A stretch of DNA of 12,487 nt from an uncultured Prevotellaceae bacterium (GCA_937904375.1 CALDIG010000189.1:1-12487); one strand, 5' to 3'. Counted from the first letter of the stretch, positions 1 through 6,812 are shown. Numbers and translations are program-made. Notes: generated by a model from the sequence alone, not told the origin.

Positions 1-56
1 CTAAACACTAAACATTAAACTTTGAGCAAGTTAATAACTTGCGAAACTTAAATTAT
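1..56 (-). mobile_element. Partial copy of AT-rich MITE-like repeat (cut by window start)
   Basis: This stretch is the reverse complement of the left part of the element at 10775-10947. It shows the 7-bp units CTAAACA CTAAACA, then TTAAACTTTGAGC, then the palindrome GCAAGTT-AA-TAACTTGC and the end GCGAAACTT. The similarity stops after GAAACTT, which helps to place one end of the element. It lies directly upstream of the gene starting at 78, so it may supply part of that gene's 5' region. Confidence 0.6.
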
Positions 57-77
57 CAACAAATAACCACCACAATT

Positions 78-764
78 ATGAAAAAGTATCTTTCACTCAT
101 TGCAATAGCGGTCGCAGCTTGGAGCACAGCTAACGTGGCGGCACAAAACGCCTTCCACCCCGCAGTTGACAAATATGGCTACTACAACGTGCTTGACTGC
201 CCTACTAGTCCTTCTTATTTCAAGGCTACTACCAAACAAAATGACGACGGCACCTACAACGTAAACATATACCGCGCACGTGAGCTATCGCAAACCATCA
301 GCTGCGACGTGACAGGCGGTGAGCTGCATTTCCTCGACGCCAACTTCGACGGCAACCTCGACATCGTGGCGGGACCAGCCACAGCGCGCAACTATACCAC
401 CATCCTGCTCTGGAGCGACAAGCGCGGCGAGTTTGTGCCAATGGATGGCGAGTCGCTCAACGGCTACTTCCTCGTCAACCCCAAGAGCAAGACCTGGGTG
501 AGCATGAGTTCGGGAGGAGCAAGCATCGCTTTCTACAAGAAGATGCGTTGGAACGGCAACGCCCTTGAGGCAGCCGAGATGCTCATGGTATTCAGCGACC
601 CAAGCGAGCTTGCCGCCAATGGAGTGACCACAAAATACACCCTCATCAAGGGCGACGACTACTACAGCCCAGCATCGGTAGGCTGCGTGAAAAAGAGAAC
701 CAACAGCCTCAAAAAACTCCCCAAAGAGTGGCAGCAAATCATTAGCTCATTTGAGAAAATGTAG
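78..764 (+). CDS. Exported protein with FG-GAP/VCBS-like Asp-rich motif
   Basis: A 228-residue protein of unknown function. The ATG at 78 is chosen because it opens a clear signal peptide: MKK, a hydrophobic stretch to about residue 20, then a likely cut after VAA at residue 22. An in-frame TTG at 39 would put useless residues in front of it and lies inside a repeat. No lipobox Cys follows, so the product is probably periplasmic or secreted. Residues 86-96 read LDANFDGNLDI, resembling the calcium-binding Asp-rich loop of FG-GAP/VCBS repeats and similar one-loop domains in exported Bacteroidetes proteins; only one such loop is visible. It ends 15 nt before the next gene and is probably cotranscribed with the regulator and kinase, which suggests an envelope role in that unit. 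Specific function not recognised. Confidence 0.8.
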   Translation: MKKYLSLIAIAVAAWSTANVAAQNAFHPAVDKYGYYNVLDCPTSPSYFKATTKQNDDGTYNVNIYRARELSQTISCDVTGGELHFLDANFDGNLDIVAGPATARNYTTILLWSDKRGEFVPMDGESLNGYFLVNPKSKTWVSMSSGGASIAFYKKMRWNGNALEAAEMLMVFSDPSELAANGVTTKYTLIKGDDYYSPASVGCVKKRTNSLKKLPKEWQQIISSFEKM

Positions 765-779
765 CTGTAAGCCATAGCA

Positions 780-1331
780 ATGAAACTATCTCCTTATATC
801 ACAGACTTGCTAAGCAAGCAATGCGGACGAGAGCTAACGACTCCCAACGACTGCACTATGCTCACGCTCGACATAGAGTCAAGGACTGGTGAGCACGTGG
901 GAGTCAACACCCTCAAGCGGCTGCTCGGCTTTATCGACGACGAGCGCGAGCCTCGCATCACCACACTCAACATCATCGCGCGCTATCTGGGACACAACGA
1001 CTGGGAAGCCCTCAAGCTACTCGACGACGAGGCGGGAAACTCCTACTTCAACGAGTCGATGACCGAGCTGCACGCGGCCCAACTCAAGCCCGGCGCAATG
1101 ATAGAAATCACCTATCTGCCAAATCGACGAGTGGTCATCAAGTTCCTGGGCGACAATTCTTTCACCGTCATGGAGAGCGAGAACGGCAAGTTGAGGGTGG
1201 GCGACTCGCTGCGCCTCGACCACATAGTGCGCGGCTATCCCCTGCTCGTGAGCGAGGTGGTGCGCGACGGCACGTCATTAGGCACCTTCACCGCCGGCAA
1301 AGCGCAAGGCATAAACTTCAAAATCGTGTAA
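780..1331 (+). CDS. Small HTH-like protein encoded next to a Ser/Thr kinase
   Basis: A 183-residue soluble protein. Residues about 1-80 form an all-helical region with the pattern sRTG..vg.nTLkRLlGf.dd.r.Pri.TLniiArYLGhndWeaL. This resembles helix-turn-helix-like N-terminal domains common in Bacteroidetes proteins, where a TL-x-R-x-x-G helix is followed by a TL-x-x-x-A-x-x-L-G helix and a Trp. Residues about 103-183 are beta-rich, with GD.L..dhIV.GyPL and a closing GINFKIV, and may be a ligand- or partner-binding domain. There is no signal peptide or membrane segment. The stop lies 4 nt before the kinase start, so the two are almost certainly translationally coupled. It may be a DNA-binding regulator or an adaptor and substrate of the kinase; the sequence does not decide which. 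Confidence 0.8.
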   Translation: MKLSPYITDLLSKQCGRELTTPNDCTMLTLDIESRTGEHVGVNTLKRLLGFIDDEREPRITTLNIIARYLGHNDWEALKLLDDEAGNSYFNESMTELHAAQLKPGAMIEITYLPNRRVVIKFLGDNSFTVMESENGKLRVGDSLRLDHIVRGYPLLVSEVVRDGTSLGTFTAGKAQGINFKIV

Positions 1332-1335
1332 CCTG

Positions 1336-2634
1336 ATGGATGACTCCTTGTTCAACACACCGCGCCCCGACTTCACAGGCATCGAGCCGCTCAACGTGGG
1401 CGGGGCCACCTGCGAGTGCTTTAAGGTGAGGCTCTATGGCAAGTTGCACTTCCTCAAGCGACTCAAGCCCGAGCTGCGCACCAATCCACGCTATGTGGCT
1501 GCCCTGCGCAAGGAGTTTGAGACGGGCTACAACCTCGACCATCCCCACTTGGCGCGCTACATTGCCTGCGGTGACGATTACCTGCTCACAGAATATATCG
1601 ACGGCATGACTCTTGGTGACTTCGCCAAGACCAACCCCGCCTTTTTCAAGAGCAAAGCCAACGTCAATCGCTTGCTAAGCGCGCTAATCGACGTGCTCGA
1701 CTATCTGCATTCACACCAGATTGTACACCTCGACCTCAAGCCCGACAACATACTCATCACCCGAGTGGGCAACGAGCTGAAACTCACCGACCTGGGATTC
1801 TGCTACTCCGACACTTTCACCGACACGATGGGGCGCACCGACACCTTTGCCGCACCCGAGCAGCTCGACGGCGACGGCACAGTTGACCAGCGCACCGACA
1901 TCTACGCCGTGGGGCGCATCATCGCCACACTGCCTTGCGTCACCAGCTACCGCAAAGTGATTGAGCGATGCACAAAGGCTAGTAAAGAAGACCGCTACCA
2001 GAGCGTGGCAGAAATAAAAAAAGACCTCTCCAAACCACGCGCCAAGTGGCAACTCGTCGCAGCCATCGCAGCCATCATTTGCCTCACAGGCCTCTCTGCA
2101 TGGTGGCTCAGCACTAAGCAATATGGCAAAAACTCCCTTGAGGCGCTGCCGAGCGACACCACAACACTGGCACCATCACCCGCCGACTCAACAGCGGCAT
2201 CAAAAACGGCGCCAGAGGCAACAGAAGCTGGACAGGCAGTAGCACCAGAAGATAACGGCAAACCAACCGCTCAACCCATAACCATTGACAATGAGCCAGC
2301 CACTACTCCCAACAAGCCTGAAAAACCCGCACCGGCACCCCCTAAGCAAGCAATCCCCGACAAAGAGACACTGCGCAGCGAGCTCATAGCTGCCACACAA
2401 CCCATCTACGACAAATACCTTAAACAATACGAAAACCGGACCACTATCAACTACGGCGATCTAAACTTCAGAGATAATCGTCATAAATGCGACGGTGAAA
2501 TAGCAGATAAACTCTTCCGGCTCTGGGACACGAAATACCGCCCCATGGGAGTCCTCGAAAGCGACTACAACCCCATCGCAGTAGAAGTAATCCACTACCA
2601 CACTGGAAAAGTGGACGTGAAAGTCGAATATTGA
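1336..2634 (+). CDS. Membrane-anchored Ser/Thr protein kinase, non-canonical motifs
   Basis: A 432-residue Hanks-type kinase. Visible motifs: ATP-binding Lys at about 41 (FLKRLK), alpha-C Glu near 60-62, catalytic loop HLDLKPDN (131-138, Asp133 and Asn138), metal-binding DLG at 152-154 in place of DFG, APE at 173-175, subdomain IX Asp at 188, and the late Arg at 220 (DRYQS). The Gly-rich loop is poor (NVGGATCECF, 20-29), and Leu replaces the usual Arg before the catalytic Asp, so this is a non-RD kinase. A membrane segment at about 239-258 (WQLVAAIAAI...) is followed by a Pro/Thr/Ala-rich linker (about 270-345) and an extracytoplasmic domain of about 85 residues. Catalytic Lys, Asp, Asn and metal Asp are all present, so activity is plausible. 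No PASTA repeats are seen. Likely role: sensing an envelope signal and phosphorylating cytoplasmic partners, possibly the upstream gene product. Confidence 0.9.
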   Translation: MDDSLFNTPRPDFTGIEPLNVGGATCECFKVRLYGKLHFLKRLKPELRTNPRYVAALRKEFETGYNLDHPHLARYIACGDDYLLTEYIDGMTLGDFAKTNPAFFKSKANVNRLLSALIDVLDYLHSHQIVHLDLKPDNILITRVGNELKLTDLGFCYSDTFTDTMGRTDTFAAPEQLDGDGTVDQRTDIYAVGRIIATLPCVTSYRKVIERCTKASKEDRYQSVAEIKKDLSKPRAKWQLVAAIAAIICLTGLSAWWLSTKQYGKNSLEALPSDTTTLAPSPADSTAASKTAPEATEAGQAVAPEDNGKPTAQPITIDNEPATTPNKPEKPAPAPPKQAIPDKETLRSELIAATQPIYDKYLKQYENRTTINYGDLNFRDNRHKCDGEIADKLFRLWDTKYRPMGVLESDYNPIAVEVIHYHTGKVDVKVEY

Positions 2635-2688
2635 TGGGACGGTTTCTTCACTTCACATTTTTATTTGGTAACTATCCAAGCTCCACCA

Positions 2689-2746
2689 TCATTTCTTGTC
2701 GTCTCTAATCGTCTGATAAATATCAGGACGTTTCTAGTCGTTTCTA
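2689..2746 (+). repeat. 10-bp-phased TCGTTTCTA-type repeats upstream of the AbiE pair
   Basis: Within the 196-nt gap between the kinase and the AbiE pair lie consecutive 10-mers: GTCGTCTCTA (2698), ATCGTCTGAT (2708), then after 9 nt GACGTTTCTA (2727) and GTCGTTTCTA (2737). They match the units of the large array at 4341-4766, so the same motif lies on both sides of the toxin-antitoxin genes. A 10-bp period puts each copy on the same face of the helix, as protein-binding sites often are. Apart from this and a -7 box, I see nothing else in the gap. Confidence 0.7.
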
Positions 2747-2809
2747 GCCGAATTATGACATCTATATGAAAAAAATCTCAATTTCTACGGCTAATTTAAA
2801 AAAAAGCAG

Positions 2810-2817
2810 TATTTTTG
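2810..2817 (+). promoter_or_regulatory. Bacteroidetes -7 box before the AbiE pair
   Basis: The sequence TATTTTTG matches TAnnTTTG and lies 13 nt before the ATG at 2831, so the transcript would be nearly leaderless. The -33 TTG is not clear; the upstream region is a run of A and T. The phased repeats at 2698-2746 lie just upstream, where an autoregulator could act. Confidence 0.6.
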
Positions 2818-2830
2818 CACAAAAATAACT

Positions 2831-3409
2831 ATGACTATTTGCTCTTTTATAAAATCACAAGGAGGGTATATCCGCACTAAAGACATAAAGGATAACCGCC
2901 AGATGTATGACCAACTTCTTTCAGAGGTAGCCAACGGAAATATTGTGCGTCTAAGAAATGGTATCTACGCACTGCCCGATGAAATGGCAAAGACCATGAT
3001 TGATATCGAAACAATAGTACCGGGGGGAATTCTTTGTATGTACTCGGCATGGGCACATTATGAACTTACAACAAAACTGCCTCCTAACATTTGCATTGCC
3101 ATTGAGAAGAAACGTAAAGTCACACTTCCTGACTATCCTCCCATTTCCCTCTATTATTGGTCTCTGCCCTCTATTAAAATAGGAATTACTCAACAAGAAA
3201 TCGACGGTTACAAGGTAAAAATCTATAATCTGGAGAAATCGGTATGTGATGCTGTAAAATTCAGAAACAAGATTGGCATTGACATCAGTTCAGAGATACT
3301 GAAAAACTATCTGAAACGCTCCGATAAGAACCTAACACTGCTTAATGAGTATGCGCAGCAGATGAGAGTTGCGAAAACGATGAACAGTATAATAGAATAC
3401 ATGGCATGA
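2831..3409 (+). CDS. abiEi: AbiEi-like antitoxin (DUF6088-type) of a type IV toxin-antitoxin pair
   Basis: A 192-residue protein. Residues about 1-48 form a winged helix-turn-helix (FIKSQGGYIRTKDIKD..., then IVRLRNGIYALP), the usual head of AbiEi-like antitoxins, where a short beta hairpin ending in GxY forms the wing. A C-terminal domain follows (YSAWAHYELTT... to about 150) that in the family supports antitoxicity. AbiEi proteins repress their own promoter and neutralise AbiEii without stable binding, hence type IV. The gene overlaps the toxin gene by ATGA (3406-3409), a typical coupled arrangement. Codon use is much more AT-rich than in the kinase operon, suggesting horizontal acquisition. 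Family is inferred from the wHTH layout together with the very clear AbiEii partner. Confidence 0.85.
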   Translation: MTICSFIKSQGGYIRTKDIKDNRQMYDQLLSEVANGNIVRLRNGIYALPDEMAKTMIDIETIVPGGILCMYSAWAHYELTTKLPPNICIAIEKKRKVTLPDYPPISLYYWSLPSIKIGITQQEIDGYKVKIYNLEKSVCDAVKFRNKIGIDISSEILKNYLKRSDKNLTLLNEYAQQMRVAKTMNSIIEYMA

Positions 3410-4290
3410 CGAAAAGAGAGATAAAAAATTATGGACGCTCCGTTAAGGAACGCTTGCTGACACTATCAAGGAATAGTGACATTCCTTATATGACAATCCT
3501 CGTGAGATATATCCATGAAAGACTTCTATATAGACTGGCACATAGCAAGTTTAGAGACAAATTCCTACTAAAAGGCGGTGCTTTACTTTATGCTTACAAT
3601 AAAGATAAGGCACGACCGACTAAAGACATTGACTTCTTAGGTACACATGTCAGCAATGATACAGAAAACATCAAGTCTATTTTTGCCCAAATAATAACCG
3701 TTCCATGCAAAGAAGATGGCATCCTGTTTGAAGCAGGATCTATTGAGACAGAGGACATCACACAGGAAAAAGTATATCATGGACTCCGACTGACTGTCTT
3801 GGCTTCACTGGACTCAGTAAAACAACGCATATCAATGGACATTGGTTTTGGAGACATTGTGACTCCTGGTCCGCAAACCATAGATTATCCTCTATTACTG
3901 GAAGATGTTCCAAGTGTGAGCATCCTTGCATATTCAAGGGAGACAGTAGTGGCAGAAAAATTTGAGGCAATGGTTTCACTTTCTGTAAACAACAGTCGCA
4001 TGAAAGATTTCTTTGATATATACAAAATGCTCAATAGCGGGAAACTTGATGAGAATGTCCTGACAGATGCCATTCACAACACTTTTAAGAACCGAGGAAC
4101 ATCTTACATAAATAATCATCCCTTGTTTAAGGAAGAATTCTATAATGACACAAACAGAGTTTCTCGATGGAAAAATTTCCTGAAAGGAATCAAATGGGAA
4201 GAAGATCTTTCTTTTGGAACTGTTGGACAGACTATCAATAATGAGTTGTCAAAATTTTGGGAAATGTTGAAGTCCGAGAATGAGGTGTGA
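3406..4290 (+). CDS. abiEii: AbiEii-family nucleotidyltransferase toxin
   Basis: A 294-residue protein of the AbiEii/MenT-like nucleotidyltransferase family, whose members stop growth by transferring nucleotides; the preferred substrate varies and cannot be read here. The nucleotidyltransferase motif is complete: LLKGGALLYAY (Gly57-Gly58), then RPTKDIDFLG with Arg70, Asp74 and Asp76 as the metal-binding pair. Other conserved points are Asp145 (MDIGFGD), the EKFEAM helix (Glu184, Lys185) and the SRMKDFFDIY motif (Arg198, Lys200, Asp201, Asp204), all typical of AbiEii. Length fits the family. Translation is coupled to the antitoxin by a 4-nt overlap. No disabling mutation is seen, so it is probably functional. 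The likely role is phage defence by abortive infection or stabilisation of the region. Confidence 0.92.
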   Translation: MTKREIKNYGRSVKERLLTLSRNSDIPYMTILVRYIHERLLYRLAHSKFRDKFLLKGGALLYAYNKDKARPTKDIDFLGTHVSNDTENIKSIFAQIITVPCKEDGILFEAGSIETEDITQEKVYHGLRLTVLASLDSVKQRISMDIGFGDIVTPGPQTIDYPLLLEDVPSVSILAYSRETVVAEKFEAMVSLSVNNSRMKDFFDIYKMLNSGKLDENVLTDAIHNTFKNRGTSYINNHPLFKEEFYNDTNRVSRWKNFLKGIKWEEDLSFGTVGQTINNELSKFWEMLKSENEV

Positions 4291-4340
4291 AAAAAGATTG
4301 TTCTTCCTTCTCCACCCCACATTCTATACAGTAGCCCCAA

Positions 4341-4766
4341 CCATCGTTTCTTATCGTTTCTAGTCGTCTGAAAAAACTGTGAGGTCGTTTCTTATCGTTT
4401 CTAATCGTCTGAAAAAACTGTGTAGTTGTTTCTAGTCGTTTCTAATCGTTTGAAAAAAACTGTGTAGTCGTTTCTTATCGCTTCTAGTCGTCTGACAAAT
4501 ACCTGTGACGCCGGTTTTAATCGTTTGAAAAAAAACTGTGAAGTCGTTTCTAATCGTCTGAAAAAACTGTGAGGTCGTTTCTTATCGTTTCTAATCGTCT
4601 GAAAAAACTGTGTAGTTGTTTCTAGTCGTTTCTAATCGTTTGAAAAAAACTGTGTAGTCGTTTCTTATCGCTTCTAGTCGTCTGACAAATACCTGTGACG
4701 CCGGTTTTAATCGTTTGAAAAAAAACTGTGAAGTCGTTTCTAGTCGTCTGAAAAATATCTGTGAGG
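4341..4766 (+). repeat. Phased minisatellite with exact 190-bp tandem duplication
   Basis: The block is made of 10-mers of the form RTCGTTTCTW, RTCGTTTCTA and RTCGTYTGAA, followed by a spacer AAAACTGTG. Six such units occur from 4341 and five are then repeated. A stretch of 189 bp starting at 4364 recurs exactly at 4554 (offset 190). The first differences are A/G at 4553 versus 4743 and the changed last unit (AAATATCTGTG). The exactness implies a recent duplication. No inverted complementarity exists within a unit, so RNA hairpins are not the obvious role; multiple binding sites for a protein are more likely. An open frame on the minus strand here is only translated repeat. Confidence 0.9.
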
Positions 4767-4775
4767 ACAAAAAAT

Positions 4776-4821
4776 TGGACGAAATGGATTATTGTCGATT
4801 GGGATTTGTTGCTTATCTTTG
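4776..4821 (+). promoter_or_regulatory. 46-bp promoter module, copy 1
   Basis: The module is TGGAC-GA-AATGGATTATTG, 19 nt, then TATCTTTG (4814-4821). The -33 TTG is at 4792-4794. It matches copies 2 (5205) and 3 (9801) in length and in every boxed position. Unlike those copies it leads to no gene: a terminator-like hairpin begins 10 nt after the -7 box. Confidence 0.65.
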
Positions 4822-4831
4822 TCGCATGAGA

Positions 4832-4871
4832 GGCAAAAACCGATGATGAATGTAATTTTTTGCCCTTTTTT
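4832..4871 (+). terminator. Terminator-like hairpin right after promoter copy 1
   Basis: GGCAAAAA (4832-4839) pairs perfectly with TTTTTGCC (4857-4864), and the hairpin is followed by C and a run of six T (4866-4871). A transcript from the promoter at 4814 would end after about 40-45 nt. The stem is mostly A-U, so termination may be partial. Confidence 0.5.
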
Positions 4872-4895
4872 GAGCGTTTTTCCAAAATAATTCAC

Positions 4896-4903
4896 TATCT
4901 TTG
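4896..4903 (+). promoter_or_regulatory. -7 box of the presumptive ncRNA
   Basis: TATCTTTG matches TAnnTTTG. The nearest TTG (4870-4872) is 23 nt upstream, slightly longer than the 19 nt of the other promoters here. Transcription would start at about 4908-4911, just before the first hairpin of the structured region. Confidence 0.6.
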
Positions 4904-4908
4904 CGTCG

Positions 4909-5170
4909 CTGTGAGCTTCCAGGCTCATGGCATGACATATTAGAGACAGCGAATTTCGCTTTATTCTCACTGCGCGTAACTTGGACAATTACTGCAATCA
5001 GTGATACAGAGGATAAAGGGGAAAGACGCTCCTTCTTTGACGTGTATATAGCCCCCATCACGGGAGATTATATACCCCAAAGCGGAGTTGATGTTCCACA
5101 TTATCGTGTATCACGGGGAGTCCAAGCCCACGCACAGCCGATAAGCGGGAACCATCAGCTCCCTTTCTCT
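4909..5170 (+). ncRNA. Presumptive structured non-coding RNA of about 260 nt, family not identified
   Basis: Seen directly: a chain of hairpins starting a few nt after a -7 box. SL1 pairs TGAGC (4912) with GCTCA (4923). SL2 pairs GAGA/AGCG (4943-4951) with CGCT/TCTC (to 4968). SL3 pairs ATTACTG (4988-4994) with CAGTGAT (4999-5005) around a 4-nt loop. SL4 pairs AAAGA with TCTTT (5022-5038). SL5 pairs GTATATA (5044) with TATATAC (5069), with an inner CCC/GGG. SL6 is a rod, 5079-5166: AAAG-c-GGAGTTGATG-TTCC pairs with GGAACCATCAGCTCC-CTTT (one G-U, two bulges) and continues as TTATCG/CGATAA. A T-rich stretch (CTTTCTCTTTTG) follows and may terminate it. A 107-codon open frame spans the region but has no ATG; its only plausible start is a TTG inside the promoter, so I read this as RNA. 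It lacks tmRNA and RNase P hallmarks; 6S RNA is not excluded but the multi-hairpin layout does not suggest it. Confidence 0.6.
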
Positions 5171-5204
5171 TTTGTGCCCATCTGCCAAGACTTATATAAT
5201 CAAA

Positions 5205-5250
5205 TGGACAAAATGGATGATTGACAATTACATACTATGAAGTAAATTTG
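5205..5250 (+). promoter_or_regulatory. 46-bp promoter module, copy 2, driving the TM2/SPFH genes
   Basis: The module is TGGAC-AA-AATGGATGATTG, 19 nt, then TAAATTTG (5243-5250), with the -33 TTG at 5221-5223. The -7 box ends 40 nt before the ATG at 5291, leaving a leader of about 35 nt. The paired TGGAY motifs upstream of -33 are conserved in all three copies and could be an activator site. Confidence 0.75.
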
Positions 5251-5290
5251 CTAATTAAATAATTTTTTAACCAAAAAACAATTCAAACTT

Positions 5291-5677
5291 ATGGCACTTA
5301 TTAGATGTAACCAATGTGGAAACATGGTATCAGAGAATGCACAGGCTTGTCCTCACTGCGGAAATCCTATGAATGGAGCTTACGGACAACCACCTCAAAA
5401 CTTCAATGCATACAATGCTCCCAACAATTTCAATGCAGCTAACGTGACTCCCAAGAGCAAGACAACCGCTGCTCTTTTGGCTCTCTTCTTAGGGGGACTA
5501 GGCATTCATTACTTTTATATGGGCAAGCACATTCCTGGTATAGTATTCCTAGTGCTTTGCTGGACTTGGATTCCAGCGTTACTTGCTTTAGTTCAAGCCA
5601 TTATGATGTTCACAATGACCGAAGAGCAATTCAACGCTAAGTATGTATTCACCCCTAATCAATTTCCATTATTCTAA
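5291..5677 (+). CDS. Zinc-ribbon/TM2-domain membrane protein
   Basis: A 128-residue inner-membrane protein. Residues 1-25 are a zinc ribbon with Cys6, Cys9, Cys20 and Cys23 (CNQC...CPHC). A flexible Asn/Pro/Gln-rich linker follows (26-54). A TM2 domain fills 55-118: KSKTTAALLALFLGGLG, then the family's polar turn HYFYMGK (73-79), a second hydrophobic span (81-107) and the closing TEEQFNAKY. TM2 proteins occur widely in bacteria with no agreed biochemical role; they often sit with zinc ribbons or other small interaction domains. The SPFH gene follows after 19 nt, so the two probably form an operon from the promoter at 5205-5250. The start is supported by placement of the first CxxC at residue 6. 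Confidence 0.92.
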   Translation: MALIRCNQCGNMVSENAQACPHCGNPMNGAYGQPPQNFNAYNAPNNFNAANVTPKSKTTAALLALFLGGLGIHYFYMGKHIPGIVFLVLCWTWIPALLALVQAIMMFTMTEEQFNAKYVFTPNQFPLF

Positions 5678-5696
5678 TTATTAGAAACTCCATCTT

Positions 5697-6812
5697 ATGG
5701 CTATAGTAGATGTTGTAAAATGCGAAATGCAACCAGGGATTTTGGTACAAAAGTTCCCAAGCAGCGACTTGCGCTTGGGAACTCAACTGGTTGTTCACCC
5801 AGGCCAGACGGCAATCTTCGTAAAAGGAGGATCTATCTGTGATATGTTTGAGAGTGGAACCTACACGATTTCCACCAACAACATTCCCATTCTATGCCGG
5901 CTCATTAACCTCCCCTTTGGAGGTGATTCCCCATTTCAGGCAGAAGTGTGGTTTGTCAATAAATTGTCGATTCTCGACTCAACCTGGGGCACGGCAACAC
6001 CACTGCAGATCGAAGACCCTAAATATGAAATCATTGTCCCGGTGAGAGCCTACGGGCAATATGGCTTCAAAATCGACAACCCCAAGAAAATAATCGAGAC
6101 GCTGGTGGGCAACCGCAGCGCATTCTCGTCGGGCGACATGACAATCTATTTCAGAGGAAAAATACTGTCGCAGCTGACAAATATCATTTCGGACAAACTG
6201 ATTCGTGATGGGATATCTATTTTGAACATTAATTCCCACTTATCAGATATTTCCGCCTTTGCACAAGAACGCTTGACAGACTATTTCGCCAAATATGGCT
6301 TGTCGCTGCAAGTCTTTGACATCATCTCCATCAATGCCAACGAGAACGACCCGAGTTTTGTGCGCCTAAAAGAGGCTAAAGACCTGGCGGCAAAGCTCAA
6401 AATCACCGGTCGCGACGTCTATCAGATGGACCGCAGCTTCAACGTGCTTGAAGGTGCCGCCAAAAACCCCGGCGGAGTGGCAGGCGGTTTCTTGGGCGCC
6501 GGGCTGGGCATGGGAGCCGGCATGGCGGCAGGAGGACAGATGGCTGGCATCGCCTCGCACCTTAACGTCAACCCTGCGCCAACGATGGCACCGCCACCAA
6601 TCCCCGCCGCTAATGTCCAATACTATATAGTTGTCAATGGCGCGCAGCAGGGACCTTACGACATGAATGCCATTGTGACGGCAATCCAGAGCGGCAACAT
6701 CACCAAAGACCAACTCGTGTGGAAAGCAGGAATGGCAAACTGGGCTGCGGCAAGCACGCTCCCCGAGCTCGCCTCCTACTTCAACACCCCGCCACCAGTA
6801 CCCGCACCATAG
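5697..6812 (+). CDS. SPFH-domain (stomatin/prohibitin-like) protein with C-terminal GYF_2 domain
   Basis: A 371-residue protein resembling the YdjI-type SPFH family (COG4260, 'virion core'-like). Residues about 25-235 form the SPFH region: beta-rich start (LVVHPGQTAIFVKGG, FESGTYTIST, then WGT.tPLqieDPky...vpvRAyGqygfkI), then helical segments ending with LKEAKDLAAKL. A Gly/Ala-rich stretch at about 259-286 (GGVAGGFLGAGLGMGAGM...) and a Pro-rich linker lead to a GYF_2 domain at about 309-362 (YYIVVNGAQQGPYDM ... ITKDQLVWKAGMANWAAA), a fold proposed to bind peptides. Close relatives usually end in a zinc ribbon; here that element is in the separate upstream gene. There is no signal peptide, so it probably acts on the cytoplasmic face of the membrane as an oligomeric scaffold. 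It is likely cotranscribed with the TM2 gene. Confidence 0.9.
   Translation: MAIVDVVKCEMQPGILVQKFPSSDLRLGTQLVVHPGQTAIFVKGGSICDMFESGTYTISTNNIPILCRLINLPFGGDSPFQAEVWFVNKLSILDSTWGTATPLQIEDPKYEIIVPVRAYGQYGFKIDNPKKIIETLVGNRSAFSSGDMTIYFRGKILSQLTNIISDKLIRDGISILNINSHLSDISAFAQERLTDYFAKYGLSLQVFDIISINANENDPSFVRLKEAKDLAAKLKITGRDVYQMDRSFNVLEGAAKNPGGVAGGFLGAGLGMGAGMAAGGQMAGIASHLNVNPAPTMAPPPIPAANVQYYIVVNGAQQGPYDMNAIVTAIQSGNITKDQLVWKAGMANWAAASTLPELASYFNTPPPVPAP

Noticed and set aside
285..737. Long minus-strand open frame opposite the first gene
   Set aside because: A shadow of a GC-rich coding frame; the + strand gene has a signal peptide and a recognisable motif. The same applies to minus-strand frames at 1711-2121, 6366-6713 and 9500-10000.
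4341..4766. CRISPR array
   Set aside because: Units are contiguous 10-mers with short variable tails, there are no unique spacers of constant length, and no cas genes are present.
4622..4885. Minus-strand open frame of 87 codons in the repeat array
   Set aside because: Its protein is a translation of the minisatellite (repeating FQTTRND-like pieces) with no domain or signal.
4909..5170. tmRNA or RNase P RNA
   Set aside because: There is no tag-peptide frame with tRNA-like ends, and none of the conserved RNase P core motifs is visible.
4901..5224. A 107-codon open frame covering the structured RNA
   Set aside because: It has no ATG; the first start-like codon is a TTG within the -7 box, so it would precede the transcript. 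The stem-loops explain the region better. A conserved-looking translation is expected if the RNA itself is conserved. Not fully excluded.
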